Below are positions 48,310 through 55,224 of a stretch of DNA of 64,000 bases, piece after piece. Source of the stretch: Paraclostridium dentum. Lineage in GTDB: Bacteria; Bacillota; Clostridia; Peptostreptococcales; Peptostreptococcaceae. Position 1 is the first letter of the stretch, and each line of letters begins with the position of its first letter. The stretch covers positions 620,001 through 684,000 of the forward strand of contig NZ_WIPK01000001.1 of assembly GCF_012922555.1 (NCBI RefSeq). Direction: 5' to 3'. The position numbers were made by a program, and so were the translations under genes. The notes under the pieces were generated by a model. The model made no database searches. It saw nothing but the letters and a program-made list of their open reading frames with translations, and was not told the origin of the DNA.

Positions 48310-49467
48310 ATGAAGGAGTTAATAAAATTTGAATTATATAAGATATTTTCTAAAAAATCAGTGTTAGCATTGATAGTAATATGCATAATATCATCTGTAT
48401 TACCATCTATAACTGATTATTTAGATATTAAGGGAAAAGGATTAAAAAGTTATGAAAATATAAAAAAATTAGGACAAGAATATGAAGGACAAGTTATAAC
48501 TGAGGAAAAAAAGGATTATTTAGAAAAGAATGGTCTACAGATAAGGGAAAAAGATAATAGGGGAGAGTATGTTACAGATAAAGAGAGAGTATCAGCATAT
48601 GGAATATCTGATTTTTATATGTGGGTAAACCCTGAATATATGATAAACGGAAGCTTTTATAAATTTGATGATATAAAAAAAGAGATTGCTAAATTAGAAA
48701 AAGATGGAGATAAAAGTAGTTATGAATATAAAGAATTTAAATATATCCATGATTTAATTGAAAAAAAGCCAATCCCTAAATTTTACTTTAAATTTGGTTG
48801 GAACAATGCAACAGAATTTAATATAAATCCACTGTGGATGGCTATTTTGATAATTGTATCCATATGTACTATATTTAGTAATGAATATCAAAGTAACACT
48901 GCATCAATAATATTTAGTTCAAAAAATGGACAAGGAAGATTAACGCTAGCAAAAGTTATATCGGGTTTATTATTCTCTACAATAATATTTTTGGTTATAA
49001 ATGGGATACAAGTTGCTATCCTGGGTATGCATGGCTTTGATGGATGGAATTTACCATTAGGATTTTTACCTAGTTATGCAAGGACACCATATATTATGAA
49101 TATAGGGACATTTTATATGATGGGGTTATTGGTTAGCTATATAGGAGTTGTATTATTTACATTATTAGTTATGTTAGTATCATTAATTAGCAAAAATGAT
49201 ATGATATCCTTTGCAATCAATGTAGTGATATTACTAGGACCTGGATTTTTAGCTAAAATTATGCCTACATATATGTTGACTAAGATTTTTATGGAATTAA
49301 ATATAGAAAACTTAATAGGACCAATAAGTATGTTTGGAAATATAAGTACCTACAATATATTTGGAAATCCTACACTATACTTAAATGTCATAGTTTCAAT
49401 TGGGATTGTAAGTATACCTATAGTATTATATCTAATATATAAACTAGGTAAAAGACAAGTTGTGTAA
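48310..49467 (+). CDS. ABC-2-type transporter permease
   Basis: A 385-residue membrane protein. One helix (SVLALIVICIISSVLPSI) at the start is followed by a charged outside domain of about 140 residues, then five helices containing NEYQSNTASIIFSSKNGQGRL, in short FSNEYQSNTASII, and LLVMLVSLISKNDMISFAI, the pattern of ABC-2 permeases of the antibiotic-exporter kind. The ATG at 48310 is chosen over 48304 because the AGGGGGA ribosome site (48297-48303) abuts the earlier ATG. It ends the four-gene sigma-factor operon; the hairpin at 49497 follows. Confidence 0.86.
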   Translation: MKELIKFELYKIFSKKSVLALIVICIISSVLPSITDYLDIKGKGLKSYENIKKLGQEYEGQVITEEKKDYLEKNGLQIREKDNRGEYVTDKERVSAYGISDFYMWVNPEYMINGSFYKFDDIKKEIAKLEKDGDKSSYEYKEFKYIHDLIEKKPIPKFYFKFGWNNATEFNINPLWMAILIIVSICTIFSNEYQSNTASIIFSSKNGQGRLTLAKVISGLLFSTIIFLVINGIQVAILGMHGFDGWNLPLGFLPSYARTPYIMNIGTFYMMGLLVSYIGVVLFTLLVMLVSLISKNDMISFAINVVILLGPGFLAKIMPTYMLTKIFMELNIENLIGPISMFGNISTYNIFGNPTLYLNVIVSIGIVSIPIVLYLIYKLGKRQVV

Positions 49468-49496
49468 ACTTTAATTATAATTAATAATTCCAATTT

Positions 49497-49547
49497 AAAA
49501 TATTACATAAGGTAATTATATTTGATATACTTTATGTAATATTTTTT
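49497..49547 (+). terminator. Terminator ending the sigma-ABC operon
   Basis: AAAATATTACATAA (49497-49510) pairs perfectly with TTATGTAATATTTT (49532-49545), 14 bp, followed by T. Confidence 0.75.
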
Positions 49548-49568
49548 TACGCTTAAGGAGGAAATAGA

Positions 49569-50102
49569 GTGGGTATAAATATTAGAAAAGAACAGTTGAA
49601 AGATAGAGAAGAAATATATAATCTAATAAAGGAATCATTTAAAAGTGCAGAGCACTCTGATGGAAGTGAACAAGATTTGGTAAATAGACTTAGAAACTCA
49701 GATAGTTATATACAAGAGTTATCACTTGTAGCAACTTGTGATAAAACTATAGTTGGGCATATTATGTTTACTAAAATATCAATAGAAAGCAAGGACTTAA
49801 AGACAGAATCACTTGCATTAGCTCCACTTTCGGTATTACCTAAATATCAAAGACAAGGAATAGGTAGTAAGTTAATAAGTGAAGGCTTACGTATTGCGAA
49901 AAGCTTAGGATATAATTCGGTTGTAGTTCTTGGAAGTGAAAAGTACTATCCAAGATTTGGATTTAAAGAAGCTAAAGAATATGGAGTAAATCCACCATTT
50001 GATGTACCAAGCGAAAACTTTATGGTTATAGAGCTTGAACCAAGTTCATTAAAAAATGTAAATGGAGTAGTTAAGTATGCAAAACAGTTTTTTGAAGCTT
50101 AA
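49569..50102 (+). CDS. GNAT family N-acetyltransferase (YhbS-like)
   Basis: A 177-residue acetyl-CoA-dependent transferase. The acetyl-CoA loop is YQRQGIGSKLISEGLRIA and the LGYNSVVVLGSEKYYPRFGF run is typical of the YhbS branch. LALAPLSVLPKYQRQGIG is the core motif A. The start is GTG with AAGGAGG 8 bases before it. The substrate is unknown: YhbS relatives are annotated only as putative acetyltransferases. It stands alone between the sigma operon and the orphan BceB-domain gene. Confidence 0.9.
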   Translation: MGINIRKEQLKDREEIYNLIKESFKSAEHSDGSEQDLVNRLRNSDSYIQELSLVATCDKTIVGHIMFTKISIESKDLKTESLALAPLSVLPKYQRQGIGSKLISEGLRIAKSLGYNSVVVLGSEKYYPRFGFKEAKEYGVNPPFDVPSENFMVIELEPSSLKNVNGVVKYAKQFFEA

Positions 50103-50133
50103 CAATTAAATAATTTGCAACCAAAATTCTATC

Positions 50134-50172
50134 TTACAAAAGTGTAACTTAAATGTAATTTATATAGATACT
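50134..50172 (+). promoter_or_regulatory. BceR-like operator and promoter of the orphan sensor gene
   Basis: TTACA-AAAG-TGTAA (50134-50147), ATGTAA (50153-50158) and -10 GATACT (50167-50172). Element spacing is identical to the bceAB promoter at 43063-43101; the repeats are the same apart from the four-base centre. Confidence 0.6.
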
Positions 50173-50232
50173 AAAAACTTTATAATTAGTATATTATTAT
50201 TACATAAAGATAAAGAAAGGTTGCAGATAGTC

Positions 50233-51138
50233 ATGAAAATATTAAAATTTCACGAATTTAAATATTTTTACAAGCAAAAAGAGAATTTAAGACTAGTATA
50301 TATAACTATGGCTATACTTTTAGCAGCCATAGTATGTACAAGTACTATACTTTTAGTTGTTAGTAATAAAATAGAAACAAAAAAATCAGATTACCCATTT
50401 ATATTAAACTATATGTCTTCAAGTTATAATTATATGAATGATGAGCAATTATCATCTATTGAAGATACATTAAATGAATCAGGCTATAAATATCAAAAAA
50501 CAGATTATAAGTTATTAAATATAAATAACGAAGGTAAGTATGCAATAAAGAACTCAGAATTTAATAAATTAGCAAAACAACTTAATTTAGATACGGTTAA
50601 CTTAGGAGTAAATGAAACTTTAATTGTACCAAGGTTTGATAATGAAAAATATAAAAATAAAATAAGCAAATTTAAAGATTTTGATATAGGTCTTTATAAT
50701 TTAAATGTAAAAGGTATTGCTACAGGAAAAATACTTCCAAAAGGTGTTGGAATATGGGTTGTAGTAGTAAATGATAAAATATATTCACAGTTAGAAAAAG
50801 ACTTTGGGAATACTACAGTTAATGTAACTGGATATGATTATAATAACTGGGAAAAAAGTTCTAAAGTAGATGAAACAATACAAAACAAACTAAAAAATGC
50901 TTCAATAAACAATTATGAAAAAAGACAAAATTATGATTCGTTTTTTAGCTTACCAAAACTTTTTGAAAATAACTCAAGTATTGATAATAAAGCATTTTGT
51001 ATAGATGTTTTTGTATCTATAGTATTTATGTTAACAAGTATTAGCTTTTTATATTACAATTTCTATAAAAATATGAAAGTAAAAGAAATAAAAGAAGATA
51101 AAAATATTGAAATTCCTAAATTATCATTTAATGTATAA
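50233..51138 (+). CDS. Stand-alone BceB extracellular-domain protein
   Basis: A 301-residue protein homologous to only the middle of the BceB permease at 43906: a first helix (LVYITMAILLAAIVCTSTIL), the outside domain of about 210 residues, and a second helix (DVFVSIVFMLTSISFLYYNF) with a short tail. It aligns across the whole outside domain: YPFILNYMSS for YPYILNLTSS, IVPRFDNEKYK for IIPRFDTTKYR, NVKGIA for KVKGIA and GYDYNNWEKS for GYDYNNWEYS. The ABC permease helices and the ATPase are missing. The ATG at 50233 fits AAAGG (50216-50220); a TTG at 50221 is the alternative. The clean module borders and the promoter shared with bceAB suggest a working sensor or decoy rather than decay. Confidence 0.85.
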   Translation: MKILKFHEFKYFYKQKENLRLVYITMAILLAAIVCTSTILLVVSNKIETKKSDYPFILNYMSSSYNYMNDEQLSSIEDTLNESGYKYQKTDYKLLNINNEGKYAIKNSEFNKLAKQLNLDTVNLGVNETLIVPRFDNEKYKNKISKFKDFDIGLYNLNVKGIATGKILPKGVGIWVVVVNDKIYSQLEKDFGNTTVNVTGYDYNNWEKSSKVDETIQNKLKNASINNYEKRQNYDSFFSLPKLFENNSSIDNKAFCIDVFVSIVFMLTSISFLYYNFYKNMKVKEIKEDKNIEIPKLSFNV

Positions 51139-51140
51139 CA

Positions 51141-51181
51141 AAAAAAGGTTTAAGTATTAAATTAATACTTAAACCTTTTTT
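51141..51181. terminator. 20-bp perfect bidirectional terminator
   Basis: AAAAAAGGTTTAAGTATTAA (51141-51160) and its perfect complement (51162-51181) with a one-base nominal loop. The right arm includes the stop codon of the minus-strand gene. Confidence 0.85.
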
Positions 51182-51855
51182 ACATAGAATACACTTAGTG
51201 CAATTAGAGCTTGAGCACTATAGTAAACTAATAAATTTAACGCTCCAAGAATTTTAGGTGAATTTTTATAAAAATAATCAAAAGCTAATATTAAATCAGA
51301 TAGTACAAATAACAATGCACCTATTGTAACTATTAAAATATCAAAGCTAAAGCTATTTGATAAATACAAATTTAATGATTGAGCAAACATAAAACTAATA
51401 ACTATAGCGTAAAAAGCCACATAATTAAACATTCCTTTAAAATCTAATCCTTTTATGGACTTTAAAAATAATAGAGAAATAGATGATAAAATTAGTGTGA
51501 AAATTATAGTGTATATGCTAAAATCACTAATTGATATAAAACCTACAGAAAAAAATATATGTGCAAAGCTAAAACTTAAAAGGCCATATATAAAGTTTTT
51601 ACTCATAGTAGATTCGCTTTCTTTTGCATATATAAGAAAAACATCTCCAAATAATGAAAATATAAGACCTAATAATATAAATATGAAATATGCAAAGTTA
51701 GTATTATTTTCAATGTATCCACTTATAGCAATAAATACAAATAATATACTAGTTATTGTTTTAGATATTCCACGATAATTTTTATAAGGTTTGTACGTGA
51801 AATATAATAAGAATGTTAAAGAAATAAACATAAAAAGTAACAATAAGTAAGTCAT
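51169..51855 (-). CDS. Lysoplasmalogenase-like membrane protein (YhhN/TMEM86)
   Basis: A 228-residue protein with seven or eight membrane helices over nearly all its length. GLIFSLFGDVFLIYAKES and LLFVLSDLILAFDYFYKN carry the conserved Asp and Ser/Asp positions of the YhhN family; mammalian TMEM86 members hydrolyse the vinyl ether of lysoplasmalogens. Anaerobic clostridia make plasmalogens, so a lipid role is plausible, but many YhhN proteins are untested. It is convergent with the orphan sensor gene and has its own promoter region on the minus side. Confidence 0.82.
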   Translation of the reverse strand: MTYLLLLFMFISLTFLLYFTYKPYKNYRGISKTITSILFVFIAISGYIENNTNFAYFIFILLGLIFSLFGDVFLIYAKESESTMSKNFIYGLLSFSFAHIFFSVGFISISDFSIYTIIFTLILSSISLLFLKSIKGLDFKGMFNYVAFYAIVISFMFAQSLNLYLSNSFSFDILIVTIGALLFVLSDLILAFDYFYKNSPKILGALNLLVYYSAQALIALSVFYVKKV

Positions 51856-52066
51856 AAAATCCCTCCCTGGTTAAATTTTCCTCTATATAAAACTATAGTA
51901 TCATACTATGCATTAAACATTAAATAAAAAACAATATAATTAAAATATATAATTTATAATATAAAAATTATATATGTGGTTAAATATGCTTCTTGAAAAT
52001 AAGTTGTTTTTAATGTAATGTATTACTATGTGAAATTTTAACAATAAAATTTAAGGAGATTTAAAA

Positions 52067-52780
52067 GTGACTTATATAAATGCAAAAAGTAAATATTTAA
52101 TAAATGTAAAAAATATTAAGGTAAAGCATAAATTTGATACATTAGTAACAAAATCGGTTAATATAACAGAAGATCAAATTGAAGAATGTAAAAAATATGC
52201 TGAAAAATATATAGAAGAATCTAATGATTATAAAGTATTAGTACCAGCATCTGTTAAAGATGATAAAATGCAAAAAGAAATTGCAAAACAAATAGTATTT
52301 GCAGACAAGATAGGAGAATGTGCAGTTTTAAATTATTTTAAATATAGGGGTCTTAAGCCAGATATCTTAAAAAGTAATAAAATAGGTATAAAAACTTATA
52401 TAGATAAAGATATTCATAATAGACTTATAATAGATAAAAAAGAAATCGAATCAAAAAATAAAAACCAATATTATATTGGAGCACATCTAAATCTAGAAGT
52501 TGAAGATAAAAAACATCCAATTAAAAAATATTTAGTTAAAAATATTTATGATATAAAAAGAGTTCAATTATATGGATATTTAGAAACTAAATTTATAGAG
52601 AGTTTAAGATATGAAGTTGTAAATAAAAAGGATGGAAAGAAAGAATATAAGTTCTATACTAAAAAAGCTTCTAATTATGAAAAGAAAGATAAGTATGCTA
52701 ATTTTGGGTTTGATTGTAAATGGTATTACTTAGATAGAGTTATGGATATAGAAGGATTAGTAATGAAAATAAAGAAATAG
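52067..52780 (+). CDS. Lysine-rich unknown protein
   Basis: A 237-residue soluble protein with very high Lys, Tyr and Asp content. It starts GTG, with AAGGAG ending 8 bases before. I do not recognise the family. GECAVLNYFKYRGLKPDILKSN in mid-sequence, in short IGECAVLNYFKYRG, followed by RLIIDKKEIESKNKNQYYIGAHLN (LIIDKKEIESKNK) has the feel of an alpha/beta core with an acidic-Lys motif like the PD-(D/E)xK nuclease fold, but the register is uncertain, so this is only a suggestion. It is a single-gene unit closed by a good hairpin. Confidence 0.6.
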   Translation: MTYINAKSKYLINVKNIKVKHKFDTLVTKSVNITEDQIEECKKYAEKYIEESNDYKVLVPASVKDDKMQKEIAKQIVFADKIGECAVLNYFKYRGLKPDILKSNKIGIKTYIDKDIHNRLIIDKKEIESKNKNQYYIGAHLNLEVEDKKHPIKKYLVKNIYDIKRVQLYGYLETKFIESLRYEVVNKKDGKKEYKFYTKKASNYEKKDKYANFGFDCKWYYLDRVMDIEGLVMKIKK

Positions 52781-52796
52781 TTTATAAATTTTGACT

Positions 52797-52836
52797 AAAA
52801 AAGATTAACTTTAATTAATAAAAGTTAATCTTTTTT
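52797..52836 (+). terminator. Terminator after the unknown lysine-rich gene
   Basis: AAAAAAGATTAACTTT (52797-52812) and AAAGTTAATCTTTTTT (52821-52836), perfect 16-bp stem. Confidence 0.85.
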
Positions 52837-52906
52837 TGTAAGTTGAATTATTATTTGATATATGATATTTTAGGAAAAGATTAACAAATTTTCATGGGGG
52901 TTAGAT

Positions 52907-53410
52907 ATGGATAAAAAACTTAGTAATAAAGCTATTAAATCTTGGATTATAGGAAGAACAATTGGATTAATAATCTTTATATCTATTTATTTAGTGTTAA
53001 GATTAGTTCTACCTATACTTGAGATAAATACAGTTAACTATATTCTTGACAACTATATATTATGGATAAACATGATTATATTGATTATTGTTGTTTTAAT
53101 TGCAATATCCGCATACATAGAACCATTCTTTGAATATAAGCAATGGAGTTATAGGATAAATGAAGAAGAAATATTTTTTACTGAAGGAATATTTTTAAAG
53201 AGAAGTGTCACAATTCCAATTGTACGAATTCAAAATATAAACTTATCAGAAGGACCTATAAATAGAAAATTTAATTTAGCTGATGTTAAGATTGGAACTG
53301 CAGGTGGAAGCTATAAAATTCCTAATCTTGATAAAGAAGAAGTCGAGAAAATTAGAGAGTTTTTAAAGATTAAAATCAATGAAAATGTTAGAGAGGAGCT
53401 TGATGCATAA
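52907..53410 (+). CDS. bPH2-domain membrane protein (YdbS-like)
   Basis: A 167-residue protein with two N-terminal membrane helices (TIGLIIFISIYLVLRLVL and YILWINMIILIIVVLIAI), then one bacterial PH-like domain with WSYRINEEEIFFTEGIFLKRSVTIP and RIQNINLSEGPINRKFNLADVKIGTAGG, i.e. the motif FKxR...RIQNI...GPIxRxF. It is the short partner of the gene starting three bases later. In Bacillus the same pair is ydbS-ydbT. The molecular role of bPH2 proteins is unsettled. GGGGG precedes the ATG. Confidence 0.9.
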   Translation: MDKKLSNKAIKSWIIGRTIGLIIFISIYLVLRLVLPILEINTVNYILDNYILWINMIILIIVVLIAISAYIEPFFEYKQWSYRINEEEIFFTEGIFLKRSVTIPIVRIQNINLSEGPINRKFNLADVKIGTAGGSYKIPNLDKEEVEKIREFLKIKINENVREELDA

Positions 53411-53412
53411 TT

Positions 53413-54906
53413 ATGAATGAAGAACTTAATGGCAATAAAACTAATTATGAAAATAAAAGCTTCACAAATGAAAACATAAAAATAAGAAATAATTGGAAGA
53501 GCTTAATTTATAAGCTTATAAAAGGGACTATCAGCAATTTTGGACTAGGTGTACTTTTTATAGTATTTCTAAAACAATGGTTTTGGATAGCGATAGTGTT
53601 GTTTGTAGTTTTAGACATTATATTTTCAATAATAGGATGGAAGTATGAGTATATAAGTATAAAAGATAATGAAATACATTATTATAAGGGAATATTTTCA
53701 AAGGAAACATTAATAATACCAAAGAAAAGTTTTAAGTCTATGGATATATCACAGAATTTGATAGAAAGATTATTAGCATATAAAATTGTGAAAATAGAAA
53801 GTCCTTCAAAAGATTTTGGTATAGACGATATAAAAATGAGTTTGAATAATGAACAAATTGATATACTAAAATCTTTTTCTCTTAATGATTTGAATAAGGA
53901 ATGCTTAGGTGATGTAAATGAAGAGTATGTAGTTAATAATATAAAAGACAATGAAGAGTCTAAAGAAATAAAAGAAAAAAAGATAGAAACTAAAAAGTTA
54001 GTTATATATGGGTTTACAAGTTTTAACTTATTTGTTGCATTGATTTTTATTTTTAATATCGTAGGAAAGCTAGATGATTTTATAAGTTCAGACTACTTAT
54101 CAAATATTATAGATGGAGCTTTTAAAAATAATTCACAAAGTATGACTATTTTATTGATTGTTGCGGGACTTTTAATTTTCTTAATCATACTAAAACTTAT
54201 TGCGACTGTATATTATGTTATTAAGTACTATAACTTTACTTTATTAAAAGAGAACAACAATATAAAGATAGCTTATGGTTTATTTAGTACAAAAGAGTTT
54301 TCATTTAAAGATAATAATATAAAACTTATCAAAATTAAATCAAATCCAATAAGACAATTTTTAAATATATATGAATTAAATTTAATTATTAAAGGTTATA
54401 CAGGCGAAGGAAATGAGAAAATTATAATGTATCCAATAGGATCTTTAAATGAAATTAATGATGTTATAAAAGAATTTATTCCAGAATGGAGCTTTAAAGG
54501 AACTGGGAATGGGATAGAAAAGGGTAAATTCTCTATTTTAATAAAGCCAGTTTTGTTAATTTTTATTACTTCTATAGTGTGTTATTTAATACTAAAAACA
54601 CAATGGGTTTGGTTTATTAATTTAACTATTATATTAACTTTGATAAACTCTGCACTTAAAATAAGAAATTTAAACATTAGTGTGGATAATAAAAAGGTGA
54701 GAGCTGTAAACGGGGGATTATTTAGGACTATACATATTTTAAGAGGAAGAGATATACAAGCTGTTGAATTTAAAACGAATCCTATTCAATCTAAAAATAA
54801 TGTAGGTAAGATTACTATTGATTATTACAGTGAATCATCAGAAGAAATAAAATTAATGTATATGAATAAAAATTATGTTGAGAAATTAATTGAAGCTTCT
54901 AAATGA
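53413..54906 (+). CDS. Multi-bPH2-domain membrane protein (YdbT-like)
   Basis: A 497-residue YdbT-type protein. It has membrane helices near residues 35-75, 195-225, 245-270 and 375-410. Three PH-like domains are visible: one near 80-140 with GIFSKETLIIPKKSFKSMDIS, one near 275-350 with IAYGLFSTKEFSF and IRQFLNIYELNLIIKGYTG, and one near 415-490 with NGGLFRTIHILRGRDIQAVEF. It follows its short YdbS-like partner with three bases between, so the two are an operon and probably one membrane complex. A lone G in GAGGAGC upstream gives the ribosome site inside the first gene. The operon ends at the hairpin 54912. Confidence 0.88.
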   Translation: MNEELNGNKTNYENKSFTNENIKIRNNWKSLIYKLIKGTISNFGLGVLFIVFLKQWFWIAIVLFVVLDIIFSIIGWKYEYISIKDNEIHYYKGIFSKETLIIPKKSFKSMDISQNLIERLLAYKIVKIESPSKDFGIDDIKMSLNNEQIDILKSFSLNDLNKECLGDVNEEYVVNNIKDNEESKEIKEKKIETKKLVIYGFTSFNLFVALIFIFNIVGKLDDFISSDYLSNIIDGAFKNNSQSMTILLIVAGLLIFLIILKLIATVYYVIKYYNFTLLKENNNIKIAYGLFSTKEFSFKDNNIKLIKIKSNPIRQFLNIYELNLIIKGYTGEGNEKIIMYPIGSLNEINDVIKEFIPEWSFKGTGNGIEKGKFSILIKPVLLIFITSIVCYLILKTQWVWFINLTIILTLINSALKIRNLNISVDNKKVRAVNGGLFRTIHILRGRDIQAVEFKTNPIQSKNNVGKITIDYYSESSEEIKLMYMNKNYVEKLIEASK

Positions 54907-54911
54907 TAATA

Positions 54912-54946
54912 AAAAAAGGTTGTGAGAAAATCTCACAACCTTTTTT
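54912..54946 (+). terminator. Terminator after the bPH2 pair
   Basis: AAAAAAGGTTGTGAGA (54912-54927) and TCTCACAACCTTTTTT (54931-54946), perfect 16-bp stem. Confidence 0.88.
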
Positions 54947-54947
54947 A

Positions 54948-54985
54948 TGGGCTAGCGTATACTTATGTCTGAGCATAAGTTCCCA
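54948..54985 (+). ncRNA. Unassigned GC-richer hairpin before nrdE
   Basis: In the 318-base stretch before nrdE, a compact fold lies directly after the terminator: ACTTATG (54961-54967), loop TCTGAG, CATAAGT (54974-54980), enclosed by TGGG (54948-54951) and CCCA (54982-54985). It is GC-richer than its surroundings. I do not recognise the class. The rest of the stretch, to about 55130, is plain AT-rich DNA. Confidence 0.25.
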
Positions 54986-55140
54986 CTGATATTTATTATA
55001 ATATAAACTATTGTTAATGTAAAGATAAAATTTTATTTTAAAAAATTTTTAAAACTGAAAACCTTGGAAAATCTATAAGATATTAATATAAAAAAATTAA
55101 AGTAAATAATATCAGATTAAGATAAATAAAAATGGTGTAT

Positions 55141-55188
55141 ATACAATATGTAGTACAATGAAAATAGTTTTATTACTATATATTGTAT
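55141..55188 (+). promoter_or_regulatory. Two NrdR-type boxes upstream of nrdEF
   Basis: ATACAATATGTAGTAC (55141-55156) and TTACTATATATTGTAT (55173-55188) resemble NrdR boxes. Reverse-complementing the first core gives TACTACATATTGTA, which matches TACTATATATTGTA in the second at 13 of 14. Centres are 32 bases apart, three helical turns, which is the usual NrdR spacing. NrdR represses reductase genes when dATP is plentiful. Confidence 0.75.
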
Positions 55189-55224
55189 TTAAAATATTTA
55201 TCTATTTTGCAAAGGTGGGAAAAA

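Noticed and set aside
54961-54980. Purine or preQ1 riboswitch before nrdE
   Set aside because: The hairpin lacks the conserved junction or loop sequences of those classes, and NrdR boxes explain control better.
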